From contig JBBKWQ010000027.1 of assembly GCA_037969115.1 (NCBI GenBank), positions 1 through 51,706 on the forward strand: DNA of 51,706 nt. The letters are read 5' to 3'. The translations under genes and the position numbers were made by a program. The DNA comes from JBBKWQ01 sp037969115 (GTDB lineage Bacteria; Actinomycetota; Acidimicrobiia; Acidimicrobiales; Ilumatobacteraceae). How positions within the stretch are numbered: position 1 is the stretch's first letter; every line of letters starts with the position of its first letter. This document shows positions 7,396-15,515 of the stretch, piece by piece. The notes beneath the pieces are model-generated. The model saw nothing but the letters and a program-made list of their open reading frames with translations, was not told the origin of the DNA and did not search any database.

Positions 7396-8499
7396 TCAGC
7401 CGAGCGTAGGCGACTGCGCATTCAGGCGTCGTGCCCGCGCGCCGATCACGATCAGCGTGATGCCCGTGAGGGGCAGCACGAAACCGAGCATCGCCACGCC
7501 GAAACCCTGCTTGGCGGCGTGTTCACCCGAGTCGAGAATGAGCCACAGCAGGTAGGCGATGTAGAACGCGACGAACAGGAACCCCTCCCACACCTTCAGT
7601 GCGTATCCGTTGGCGAACATCGGCAAGCAGGCAACAGCCACGGCGATCATGACCGGAAGGTCGATGGCGAGCGCGCTGTCGGGGATGGGTAGCTCGGACG
7701 GTGACACCAGCGCAGTCACGCCGAGCACCGCCAAGATGTTGAACAGGTTCGATCCCACGGCATTGCCCACAGCCAGGTCGCGATGCCCGCGAATTGCCGC
7801 TGCGACCGACGTTGCGATCTCCGGGAGCGACGTCCCGATCGCCACGACGGTGAGTCCGATCACGAGGTCGCTCACATCCAACCACCGAGCGACGTCGGTG
7901 GCCGCCGACACCAGCGACTGGGAGCCGGCGACGAGCGCAATCAGGCCGGCGACGATGAAACCGAGATCGGCCAGGGGAGAACTGTGCCGAAGCTTCTCGA
8001 TCGACAGTTCTTCGTCGTATTCCTGCTGCACGTCGGGTTTGCTCGAACGGCGTGCGCTCACGACGGTCCAGCTGATGTACACGACGAGCAGCAACACGAA
8101 CAGTGCACCCTCGATGCGGCTGAGGCCGTTGTCGAGGCCCACGAGGAGGACGAGCACGGACACGGCGATCATGATGGGCACATCGACCCGCACGATGCGT
8201 TGCGCAACGATCAGTCCGCCGCCGGCGACGGCCGAGATCCCCAGGACGAGCAGCACGTTGGCGATGTTGCTGCCCACGACATTGCCGATCGCGAGGTCGG
8301 GTTGGTCCTGGTATGCGGCGCCGATGCTCACGGCGAGCTCCGGAGCGCTCGTTCCGAACGCTACGACGGTCAGACCGATCACCACCGATGACAGACCGGT
8401 CCGTGCGGCGAGGCGGGCAGCGCCGCGCACGAGCGACTCGGCGCCGAACACGAGGGCGACGATGCCGACGACGAAGAAGACTGCGGTCCAGACGTCCAT
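7396..8499 (-). CDS. Calcium/sodium antiporter (YrbG/CaCA family)
   Basis: A 367-residue inner-membrane Na+/Ca2+ exchanger. The two inverted alpha repeats are clear: GTSAPELAVSIGAA with GNVVGSNIANVLLVLG in the first half, and GTSLPEIATSVAAA with GNAVGSNLFNILAVLG in the second. The conserved Glu of each GTSxPE motif coordinates Ca2+ in the family. About ten transmembrane helices surround a hydrophilic central loop (RRSSKPDVQQEYDEELSIEK) that joins the halves. The length is typical. The gene is downstream of the oxidoreductase gene on the same strand with 23 bases between them (8500-8522), but the latter lies further along the minus strand, so transcription of the exchanger would follow directly from it. 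Confidence 0.9.
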   Translation of the reverse strand: MDVWTAVFFVVGIVALVFGAESLVRGAARLAARTGLSSVVIGLTVVAFGTSAPELAVSIGAAYQDQPDLAIGNVVGSNIANVLLVLGISAVAGGGLIVAQRIVRVDVPIMIAVSVLVLLVGLDNGLSRIEGALFVLLLVVYISWTVVSARRSSKPDVQQEYDEELSIEKLRHSSPLADLGFIVAGLIALVAGSQSLVSAATDVARWLDVSDLVIGLTVVAIGTSLPEIATSVAAAIRGHRDLAVGNAVGSNLFNILAVLGVTALVSPSELPIPDSALAIDLPVMIAVAVACLPMFANGYALKVWEGFLFVAFYIAYLLWLILDSGEHAAKQGFGVAMLGFVLPLTGITLIVIGARARRLNAQSPTLG

Positions 8500-8522
8500 G
8501 CGGACGTGCAGTGTCGCAGCGG

Positions 8523-11500
8523 TCAGGTCGTCTTGAAACGTGAGCGGTGTTCGGCGAGTTGTACCCGGTATTCCGCCGCGCGCCGGACCTTCAACTCTTC
8601 GTACCCGCGGATCTGATCTGGCAGACCGGCGATGTCGATCGCCAGCGCGAGATTGCCGGCATCGAGACCGGTCACGATCTCGTCGAGGACGAGCTCGAAT
8701 TCGGGGATCAACTCGCGTTCGAGCTTGCGGACCGCTCCGAAGCGGAACGGATCGGCCGCGGTGCCACGCAGACGCTTCGTAGCCCGCAACGCCCGGAGCG
8801 ATGGACCGGCGGTGCGCCGCATCTTGAGCTTGCGTCTCATGCCGAGGGCCTTGAGCGCTGGTGGATGGAGATGATGCGTCACCGAAGTGTTCGGTCCGCC
8901 CACCGCTTCGTATCGCCGGCGCGACTCGTCGAGCAACAGGAGGCGGGCGACTTCGTACTCGTCCTTGTACGCCATCAGCTTGTGCAGGTTCCGGGCCGCC
9001 GCCTCGGTGAGCGCGTGACTCGCAGGGTCGACCCGTTGTTCGGCTGCCCGCACCGCTTCGATGCGCCGACGGAAACGGTCCGAATACGACTTCGACTGAA
9101 AGCCGACCAGGTCATCGGCGAGACGTTCGATGAGCTGTTCGGTCGATTCCGGTCTGACGACGCTGATACCAGCCGCTCGTTCGACGGCGGCCGGGTCGAT
9201 CGTCCACTGTCGACCCCACCGGAATGCGGCGATGTTCGCGTCGACCGCCACACCGTTGAGTTCGATGGCTCGTTCGAGGCTCTCGGGGCTGATCCCGACG
9301 GCGCCGGCCTGGACGGCGGCTCCCGTCAGCAGCACGTTGGCACTCGTGGTGCTCCCGAACAGGCCCCGAGTGATCGCGGCCGCGTCGAGGTAACGGTTCG
9401 CCTCGGGTCGGGAGACCTGGTCCATGCGACCTGTGAGGGCCTCGGTGGTGGGGTATGGCGTCGTGGGGTGCACCACCATCGAGCCGGTCGGCGTCGGGTC
9501 GATCGAACCGACCACCACCGTCCGCTCGGGCGAGGCGCCCTCGCGATGCGAATCGCTGGCTGCGGCGAGCAGGTCGAAGCCGAGCATGCAGTCGACCCCG
9601 GCCGCGTTGGCATGGTTCGACGACGGTACGGCTCCTCGTGTGACGCGGATGTCGCTCGAGACCGGTCCGGCCTTCTGCGACAGTCCGGTCTGGTCGAGCC
9701 CCCGCACTTCGAAACCGTCGAGCATCGCGGCAGTGCCGATGATCTGGCTGACGGTGACCACCCCGGTGCCGCCGATGCCGGAGAGCCGGATGGTGAACCG
9801 GTCGGGGTCGATCAGGACTGTTCGCGGAGCGGGTAGATCGGCGGGGTCGGGCGGCACCGGCGCGGTGCGCTTGTTGCTCGGGCTGTCATCGACGGTGACG
9901 GTGGCGAACGCCGGGCAATCGCCTTGCAGGCACGAGAAGTCGAAGTTGCAGCTCGTCTGGTGGATCGCCGTCTTGCGGCCGTATTCGGTGTCGTGTGGTT
10001 GTACCGAGAGACAGTTGCTCTTCTCGCCGCAGTCGCCACAGCCCTCGCACACTCGCTCGTTGATCACCACGCGGAAGCCCGGTTTCGCGATCGTGCCTCG
10101 GCTGCGTCCGCGCCGGTTCTCGGCGGCGCACGCCTGGTCGTGGATCAACACGGTGGTGCCCTTGACGCCTGCCAGCACCTGCTGCGCCTCGGCGAGGCGA
10201 CTGCGATCCCACAGCTCGACGCCGTCGGGCAGCTCGTCGGGGTCGTACCGGTCCGGGTCGTCGGCAGTGATGATGATCTGCGCGACGCCCTCCGCTGTCA
10301 GCATCGTGGCGATTTCGGGGACGCCGTTGGCGCCCTGTGCATCTTGACCGCCGGTCATCGCGACGGTGCCGTTGTGCAGCAGTTTGTAGGTGATGTCGAT
10401 GCCGGCCGCGATCGCTGCCCGGATCGCGAGTGAGCCTGAGTGGAAGAACGTGCCGTCGCCGAGGTTCTGAACAAGATGATCACGTTGCACGAAGGGCGAC
10501 ATGCCGATCCACTGAGCGCCTTCGCTCCCCATGCAGGTGAGCCCGACGACCTCGCCGACACGTTCGGGTTCCATGAACGCGACCATGGCGTGGCAGCCGA
10601 TGCCGCCACCGACCAGCGTGCCGGGTGCGACCCTGGTGCTGGCGTTGTGCGGGCAGCCACTACAGAAGAACGGCGCCCGATCGACCGACAGCGGTATCAG
10701 CTCCCGCACCGTCGCCGGCTTCTCTGGCACCAGTCGGTCGCCGAGTCGATCCTGCAGCCGAACGCGAAGTCCGCGCAGGAGCCGATCGGCCGACAGCATG
10801 CCGTCGAAGGGCACGATGATGGTGCCGTCGGCATCTCGCTTACCCCACACCTTCGGTCGGTGGTCGGTGTCGTAGAGCGCATCTCGGATGAGTCGCTCGA
10901 GGGTGGGGTTCTTCTCCTCGACGACGAAGATCTCACTCAGTCCCTGGGCGAAGTCGCGCACGTCATGGATGTCGAGCGGTACCGGCATGAGCAGCTGGAA
11001 CAGACGGATACCTGCGGATCGCAGCGAGTCGTCGTCGGTGAATCCGAGGATTTCGAGTGCCTCGCGGAGCTCGTGATACGTGTGCCCGCAGGCGGCGATG
11101 CCGATCCAGTCGTCACCCGATCGAACGGTGACCCGGTTCAGCTTGTTCAGCGCCCCGTATTCGCGAGCGAGCTCGGAGCGGATCTCGTAGAACTCGCGCT
11201 CCATCTCGAGCGTGTACGGGGTGATGAGTTTGCCGTTGGGGTGAGCGACGAACGGCGTGCCGTCGACGTCGACCGTGGGAATGATCGGAATCACCCGGTC
11301 GGGGTGGACATCGACCGTTCCGGTACCGTCCGCGACCTGGGTGACGAGCTTGATACCCGACCAGATGCCACAGGCTCGCGACAGCGCGACTGCATGACGG
11401 CTGATGTCGATCATTTCCTGCACATCGCCGGGAAACAGGATGGGCATGTGCAGATCGACCATGGTGGCGTCGCTCGACGAGGGGAGTGTCGACGACTTCG

Positions 11501-11969
11501 CGGACGGGTCGTCGCCCACGACTGCGACCACCCCGCCGTGAGGTGCCGTGCTCGCGAAGACACCGTGGCGGATCGCGTCGCCTGCGCGGTCGATTCCCGG
11601 TCCCTTGCCGTACCAGATTCCGAGTACGCCGTCGTAGAGACAGTCGTCCAGTGTGACCGCCAGCTGGCTCCCCATCACTGCAGTGGCGGCGAGCTCCTCG
11701 TTCACGCCGGGCTGCACGACGATCGGCAGATCGGGCACGGTGCGGGCGGCCCTGGCGATGTCCTCGCCGAGCGTGCCGACGGGCGATCCCTGGTACCCGC
11801 TGATGAACGCTGCCGTGTTCAGACCGGCACGTCGGTCGATTCGCAGCTGATCGAGCGGGAGCCGCGCAATTGCCTGTACCCCCGTGAGGAACACCCGGCC
11901 GGACTCTTGGCGGTACTTGTCATCGAGCTCGTATCCGCTGAGTGCCGGGCGGTCAGCTGTGTCGGTCAC
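8523..11969 (-). CDS. Indolepyruvate ferredoxin oxidoreductase family protein, fused
   Basis: A 1148-residue thiamine-diphosphate and iron-sulfur enzyme that oxidatively decarboxylates 2-oxo acids (indolepyruvate or branched/aryl pyruvates) to acyl-CoA with ferredoxin as acceptor. The order is an N-terminal pyrimidine-binding domain (residues about 1-420, with FISGYQGSPVGTL and GVNEELAATAVMGSQ), a TPP-binding domain (about 430-630, with CSGCPHNAST and GDGTFFHSG), Cys clusters near 640-690 (CEGCGDCGEKSNC and SCLQGDCPAF) and the gamma-type domain from about 725 (SGIGGTGVVTVSQIIG). All are fused in one chain, as in the long proteobacterial/actinobacterial form. The GTG start at 11969 has GGGAG about 10 nt upstream. 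The gene is divergent from the PfkB-type kinase. Confidence 0.88.
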   Translation of the reverse strand: MTDTADRPALSGYELDDKYRQESGRVFLTGVQAIARLPLDQLRIDRRAGLNTAAFISGYQGSPVGTLGEDIARAARTVPDLPIVVQPGVNEELAATAVMGSQLAVTLDDCLYDGVLGIWYGKGPGIDRAGDAIRHGVFASTAPHGGVVAVVGDDPSAKSSTLPSSSDATMVDLHMPILFPGDVQEMIDISRHAVALSRACGIWSGIKLVTQVADGTGTVDVHPDRVIPIIPTVDVDGTPFVAHPNGKLITPYTLEMEREFYEIRSELAREYGALNKLNRVTVRSGDDWIGIAACGHTYHELREALEILGFTDDDSLRSAGIRLFQLLMPVPLDIHDVRDFAQGLSEIFVVEEKNPTLERLIRDALYDTDHRPKVWGKRDADGTIIVPFDGMLSADRLLRGLRVRLQDRLGDRLVPEKPATVRELIPLSVDRAPFFCSGCPHNASTRVAPGTLVGGGIGCHAMVAFMEPERVGEVVGLTCMGSEGAQWIGMSPFVQRDHLVQNLGDGTFFHSGSLAIRAAIAAGIDITYKLLHNGTVAMTGGQDAQGANGVPEIATMLTAEGVAQIIITADDPDRYDPDELPDGVELWDRSRLAEAQQVLAGVKGTTVLIHDQACAAENRRGRSRGTIAKPGFRVVINERVCEGCGDCGEKSNCLSVQPHDTEYGRKTAIHQTSCNFDFSCLQGDCPAFATVTVDDSPSNKRTAPVPPDPADLPAPRTVLIDPDRFTIRLSGIGGTGVVTVSQIIGTAAMLDGFEVRGLDQTGLSQKAGPVSSDIRVTRGAVPSSNHANAAGVDCMLGFDLLAAASDSHREGASPERTVVVGSIDPTPTGSMVVHPTTPYPTTEALTGRMDQVSRPEANRYLDAAAITRGLFGSTTSANVLLTGAAVQAGAVGISPESLERAIELNGVAVDANIAAFRWGRQWTIDPAAVERAAGISVVRPESTEQLIERLADDLVGFQSKSYSDRFRRRIEAVRAAEQRVDPASHALTEAAARNLHKLMAYKDEYEVARLLLLDESRRRYEAVGGPNTSVTHHLHPPALKALGMRRKLKMRRTAGPSLRALRATKRLRGTAADPFRFGAVRKLERELIPEFELVLDEIVTGLDAGNLALAIDIAGLPDQIRGYEELKVRRAAEYRVQLAEHRSRFKTT

Positions 11970-12045
11970 CGATTTCTCACTCCCTCGTGTGTGCGTACGT
12001 CCTGGCCCCAGTCTGCCCGATGCCCGTCGTCACGTCTGCCGCACC

Positions 12046-12067
12046 CAGGTGCTCCCAGCACCACCTG
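12046..12067. repeat. Inverted repeat in the divergent intergenic region
   Basis: GGTGCT (12048-12053) and AGCACC (12057-12062) flank a CCC centre, and CAGGTG/CACCTG form alternative arms over 12046-12067. It sits in the 185-base region between the oxidoreductase and kinase genes, which otherwise shows no gene. It is a candidate regulator site or attenuator. Confidence 0.3.
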
Positions 12068-12154
12068 AAGATTGTCACCTCGACGGCTCACCACATCAAT
12101 CGATTCTCAGGTGCAAGAGTTCGATGATCCGTCGCCGCGTGCCACGATGGTCCC

Positions 12155-13066
12155 GTGATCGTTGTTGCTGGTGAAGCCCTCGTCGATTTGGTGATCGAGC
12201 CCTCGGGCGAGGTGACCGCGGTGCTGGGAGGAGCTCCGTTCAACACGGCGAGGACGTGCGGTCGTCTCGGCATGAGCGTCGGCTTCGTCGGTGCCGTGTC
12301 GATCGACAGGTTCGGATCGATGTTGCGCGATCAGCTCGCCGCCGACGGCGTGGCGATCGATCGACTGGTCGCTGTCGACGTACCGACCACGCTCGCTGCG
12401 GCCGAGCTCGACGAGAACGGGGCTGCGTCGTACCGGTTCTACATCGACGGCACCTCGGCACCCGCCCTCGAGGGGGCCTCGATCGGATCATCGACCACGG
12501 CATTGTTCACGGGTGGTCTCGCGTTGGTGCTCGAACCGATGGGCGACACGATCGAGACGATGGTCCGCCGGGCGCCCGACGAATGCGTTGTGATGGTCGA
12601 CATCAACTGCCGGCCGCTCGTCGTGCGCGATCGATTGCACTACCTGAATCGCGTCGAACGGGTGTTGGAACGAGCCGATGTCGTGAAGGTGAGCGATGAC
12701 GATCTCGCCTATCTCTCGCCCGATCTCGACCATCGCGACGCTGCGCACGCCCTGCTGAAGCGGGGGCCGAAGGCGGTGCTCCTCACGGCAGGAGGAGGTT
12801 CGACGAGCGTGATCACCGCGCAGGGTAAGACCGAAGTGCCGGTGCGTCCCGTCGAAGTGATCGACACCATCGGCGCCGGCGATTCGTTCGGCGGCGGCTT
12901 TCTCTCGTGGTGGTCGCTCGCCGGATACGGCAGGAAAGAGTTGTCCGACGTCGACCTCCTGGCCCGAGCGGTGAACGCGGCCAACGACGTCGCCGGCGTG
13001 GTCGTGACGCGGCGTGGCGCCGATCCGCCGTGGCGCAGCGAGCTTCCCGCCGGCTGGATGCCATAG
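12155..13066 (+). CDS. PfkB family carbohydrate kinase (fructokinase-like)
   Basis: A 303-residue ribokinase-fold sugar kinase. The N-terminus VIVVAGEALVDLVIEPSG and the substrate loop GGAPFNTARTCGRLG match fructokinases of the PfkB family. DTIGAGDSFGGGFLSWW is signature 2 with the catalytic Asp and anion hole, and VLLTAGGGSTSVI belongs to the ATP site. It most likely phosphorylates fructose or a related sugar with ATP; the precise sugar is not determined by sequence. It starts with GTG, and CACGAT lies 6 nt before it, consistent with leaderless transcription. A P-loop kinase gene starts 3 bases after the stop, so they form an operon. Confidence 0.85.
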   Translation: MIVVAGEALVDLVIEPSGEVTAVLGGAPFNTARTCGRLGMSVGFVGAVSIDRFGSMLRDQLAADGVAIDRLVAVDVPTTLAAAELDENGAASYRFYIDGTSAPALEGASIGSSTTALFTGGLALVLEPMGDTIETMVRRAPDECVVMVDINCRPLVVRDRLHYLNRVERVLERADVVKVSDDDLAYLSPDLDHRDAAHALLKRGPKAVLLTAGGGSTSVITAQGKTEVPVRPVEVIDTIGAGDSFGGGFLSWWSLAGYGRKELSDVDLLARAVNAANDVAGVVVTRRGADPPWRSELPAGWMP

Positions 13067-13069
13067 ACC

Positions 13070-13717
13070 GTGCCCGAGAAGCGCTCCGTCATCGGTCGTC
13101 GGTTCATCGGAATCACCGGGCCTCCCGGGTCGGGCAAGTCGACCGTGGCGTCGACACTGGTGAGCGAGATCGGTCCCGAGGCGATCGTGGTGCCGATGGA
13201 TGGTTTCCATCTCGCGCAATGCGAGCTCGAACGTCGCGGCCTCGCCGACCGAAAGGGCGCACCGGAGACGTTCGACGTCGACGGGTTCGTCGGGCTGCTG
13301 CACCGATTGCAAACATCGGCCACAACCGTGATGGCACCCGGGTTCCGACGTGAGATCGAGGAACCGATCGCCGGTTCGCTCGCCGTCGAGCCACATCACG
13401 TGACGATCGTCGTCGAGGGCAACTACCTGCTCCACGACCGTGATGGTTGGGAGCGAGTCGAGCCGCTGCTCGACGAGTGCTGGTACGTCGACATCGACGC
13501 CTTCGTTCGACGAGAACGGCTCCGCGCTCGTCACGTCGCTCACGGACGGTCACCACAGGAGGCCGATGCGTGGATGGCATCGGTCGACGATCCCAACTCC
13601 GATCTGATCGCGCGCACGCGTGACCGTGCGACGAAGATCGTGGCGGATACGCAGCCGTCGTCGTGGTCCGGCTTGATCAGCGGAGGAAGGAATGTGCGTC
13701 GCGGAGCAGGGCGATGA
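13070..13717 (+). CDS. P-loop nucleoside/nucleotide kinase family protein (uridine kinase-like, FrcK/YggC type)
   Basis: A 215-residue P-loop kinase. GITGPPGSGKST is the Walker A motif. VVPMDGFHLAQCELERRGL is the characteristic segment of the uridine-kinase/phosphoribulokinase-like group that includes sugar-transport-associated FrcK proteins. VVEGNYLLHDRDGW contains the Walker B-like strand, and RRERLRARHVAHGRSPQEADAW is the LID region. It is co-transcribed with the PfkB kinase, which suggests two successive phosphorylations or a shared sugar substrate. That is inference. The GTG start is the only in-frame candidate before Walker A at suitable distance. Its 3' end overlaps the end of the facing TetR gene by 41 bases. 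Confidence 0.82.
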   Translation: MPEKRSVIGRRFIGITGPPGSGKSTVASTLVSEIGPEAIVVPMDGFHLAQCELERRGLADRKGAPETFDVDGFVGLLHRLQTSATTVMAPGFRREIEEPIAGSLAVEPHHVTIVVEGNYLLHDRDGWERVEPLLDECWYVDIDAFVRRERLRARHVAHGRSPQEADAWMASVDDPNSDLIARTRDRATKIVADTQPSSWSGLISGGRNVRRGAGR

Positions 13718-14369
13718 GATCGTCGACCAGCCCGCGCAGCTCCGGCACCTCGACGAGTCTGATGGCCCGCACGACGAGGGGGACGGTCCGGGCGGTCATG
13801 AGCCGGGTGGCCATCTGATCGGGCGAGTTGTCATGTACCCAGAACAGGATGATTCCCATGTGAAAGAGCCAGAGCATCCCGGGGAGTTCGTCGCGGATCT
13901 CGTCGGGCATCGCGGCATCGGACCCATCGACGACGTCGCGCCAGCGGGCGATCGCCAGCTCGCGTGTGCGGTCGGAGTCTCGGGAGAACGGGCTCATCGG
14001 GCTGTTCGGGTCGGCGGCCGTGCGGAAGAACCCGGCGGCGAACTCGTGGTGACCCGCGACGAGTTCGGTCCAAGTGACGAGGTGTGTGTGGATCCGCTCG
14101 GCGAGGTCGGTGACCCCGTCCAACCGTTCGATCGAGGTCGAGAGGTGTTGATGTACGACCCTGTCGTAGAAACCCTGGATCAACTGCTCCTTCGAGTCGA
14201 AGTAGTAGTAGGCATTGCCGACGGACACCCCCGCGCGCTGGGCGATCGCCCGCATCGTGGTGGCTTCGTAGCCCACCTCCTCGAAGAGGTCGAGCGCTGC
14301 GTCGACAATTGCCGACTTGGTGTGTTCGCCGCGGGTTGCCTTGCCAGAGGTGGTGACCATCGTTGCCAT
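13677..14369 (-). CDS. TetR family transcriptional regulator
   Basis: A 230-residue repressor-type protein. The DNA-binding domain is at residues about 10-60: KSAIVDAALDLFEEVGYEATTMRAIAQRAGVSVGNAYYYFDSKEQLI, a textbook TetR helix-turn-helix. The C-terminal ligand domain is helical and unassigned. The start chosen is ATG 14369; a much longer open frame upstream only reads antisense through the preceding gene. It begins 5 bases after the end of the frameshifted DUF393 gene and is the last gene of a three-gene operon whose promoter region carries three copies of a palindrome (15350-15418). It is therefore the likely owner of those operators and probably autoregulated. The ligand is unknown. Confidence 0.88.
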   Translation of the reverse strand: MATMVTTSGKATRGEHTKSAIVDAALDLFEEVGYEATTMRAIAQRAGVSVGNAYYYFDSKEQLIQGFYDRVVHQHLSTSIERLDGVTDLAERIHTHLVTWTELVAGHHEFAAGFFRTAADPNSPMSPFSRDSDRTRELAIARWRDVVDGSDAAMPDEIRDELPGMLWLFHMGIILFWVHDNSPDQMATRLMTARTVPLVVRAIRLVEVPELRGLVDDLIALLRDAHSFLR

Positions 14370-14374
14370 CTGTA

Positions 14375-14913
14375 TCACGTCCGGCAACTCGGGCAGGTGC
14401 TGTCGAACTGACGCACCATCGGTGGCGGCCAGCCGTTCTGGTCGACCTTCTGCAATCCGGGGTCGCGTTGTGCCGCCGACATCTTCCGGATCGCCTCGGT
14501 GGCGCCTTTCACGTTCTGGAACATCCACCGACCTTGTCCGTGTGCGAGCTTCACGGCGAGCGCTCGCGTGCGGGCGAGTGCCCACAGCACGGTGATCCAG
14601 GCGCGGTCGCCGCGCAGCACCGCCCCCTCGTGGGTGATCACGGTGACATCGGCGAGGTGCTGCCGACGTCGAGCTCGGGAAAGCGGTACCGAGCGAGGTC
14701 GGATCCGGCCGCGACGAAGCGGATCGGGACGAGCTGGCGGTGGCGCTCGGTCCACCGACGGGCCTTGCGGCAGACCGGACACTGTGCGTCGTAGAGCACG
14801 GTGAGGCCGGTGGGCCGGAGAGGCGCCCGACTGGGCGCCTCTCGCGTGCTGGTGCTTCTGCTGCCGCTGGTGGTGGTGGTCGCGGTCGTGGTGGCCGAGG
14901 TGGTGACACTCAT
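14375..14913 (-). pseudogene. DUF393 (DCC family) thiol-disulfide oxidoreductase-like gene, frameshifted
   Basis: The first frame (14913 down to about 14665) encodes a Thr/Ser-rich N-terminus, then LTVLYDAQCPVCRKARRW with the CPVC redox motif and DLARYRFPELDVG. It then ends early at 14638. The continuation ADVTVITHEGAVLRGDRAW...LWALARTRALAVKLA, which matches the rest of DUF393 proteins, is in another frame that runs to 14375. The gene spans 539 bases, one fewer than 180 codons, so a single-base deletion near 14655-14676 explains the break. The ATG at 14913 overlaps the upstream stop as ATGA, confirming the start. No slippery heptamer is visible. It is a recent pseudogene or a sequence error; if intact it would be a small thiol-redox protein. 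Confidence 0.7.
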
Positions 14914-15314
14914 GCGTTGACGACCTCGGTGAACTCGTCGGTGGCGACGGGCAGTTCGGTCTGTTGCTGGAACACGGCGTTCTTCCGCAGGGCGTTGAAC
15001 ACCCACACGTTGGCGAGATGCACGACGCCGAGCACGATCGCAACGACACCGACCTTCTTCGACACCAGCTCGAGAATGCCCTCCCCGCCGACGACACTGT
15101 CGCTCGTGCGGAGGAACAACGAGACGTAGCCGAGATTCAAGAGGTAAAAGCCCACCACGAGCAGGTGGTTGACCGCTGCGGCGAGCGGTTCGTTGCCGCG
15201 GAAGACCTCGGTGAGGAAGATCGAGCCGTGCCGACGGAGGGTGCGGGCCACGAACACCACGAGGGGGACCGTGACGGCGAGGTAGATGAGGTAGGCGATG
15301 AAGGTGTCATTCAT
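14910..15314 (-). CDS. Small integral membrane protein, unknown
   Basis: A 134-residue protein with three or four hydrophobic helices: residues about 5-22, 42-63 (AVNHLLVVGFYLLNLGYVSLFL), and 85-106 (VGVVAIVLGVVHLANVWVFNALR). There is no recognised domain. The start ATG at 15314 has an AAGGAG ribosome-binding site 9 bases upstream. It is the first gene of an operon; its stop overlaps the start of the DUF393 gene in an ATGA arrangement, and a TetR gene follows. Co-occurrence of a small membrane protein with a DUF393 protein suggests a membrane redox function, which is inference. Three palindromic operators lie 36-104 bases upstream of the start. Confidence 0.75.
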   Translation of the reverse strand: MNDTFIAYLIYLAVTVPLVVFVARTLRRHGSIFLTEVFRGNEPLAAAVNHLLVVGFYLLNLGYVSLFLRTSDSVVGGEGILELVSKKVGVVAIVLGVVHLANVWVFNALRKNAVFQQQTELPVATDEFTEVVNA

Positions 15315-15349
15315 GGTTCGTGCTCCTTGGTGATCGTCCAACACCGTTG

Positions 15350-15418
15350 TTGAACGTGTTCAAGTACTATATTGAACGTGTTCAACTCGGATGTCAAGAA
15401 GAATTTGAACACGTTCAG
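15350..15418. promoter_or_regulatory. Three-copy TetR-type operator (TTGAAC-NN-GTTCAA)
   Basis: Copies at 15350-15363 and 15372-15385 are identical (TTGAACGTGTTCAA); the third at 15405-15418 is TTGAACACGTTCAG. Start-to-start spacings are 22 and 33 bp, about two and three helical turns, so the sites face the same side of the DNA. They lie upstream of the membrane-protein/DUF393/tetR operon. The pattern fits TnnAACnnGTTnnA, as described for KstR-type TetR regulators. Confidence 0.75.
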
Positions 15419-15479
15419 GAATTGATCCCGGAACCTTCCCGATTCCCTGTCCGGCCTGCGACGGATGCGCGGTTCCGAG

Positions 15480-15501
15480 TGAGTGAGTGCTCACTCACTC
15501 A
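15480..15501. promoter_or_regulatory. TetR-type palindromic operator upstream of the ABC exporter operon
   Basis: Perfect 10-bp arms, TGAGTGAGTG (15480-15489) and CACTCACTCA (15492-15501), flank a CT centre. It ends 3 bp before the TACCCT -10 hexamer of the tetR gene, so bound repressor would block RNA polymerase. It is most likely the site of the TetR protein encoded at 15516. Confidence 0.75.
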
Positions 15502-15503
15502 GG

Positions 15504-15509
15504 TACCCT
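15504..15509 (+). promoter_or_regulatory. Leaderless -10 box, tetR-ABC operon
   Basis: TACCCT lies 6 nt before the ATG at 15516, with no ribosome-binding site between them. Confidence 0.5.
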
Positions 15510-15515
15510 GGCGAC

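Noticed and set aside
13677..14369. Calling the TetR at 13677 a KstR orthologue
   Set aside because: The operator pattern resembles that of KstR, but the HTH and ligand domain do not look specifically KstR-like and no cholesterol-catabolism genes are nearby.
14638..14913. Programmed -1 frameshift in the DUF393 gene
   Set aside because: No X_XXY_YYZ heptamer or following structure is evident near 14655-14676, and the family is not known to use recoding.
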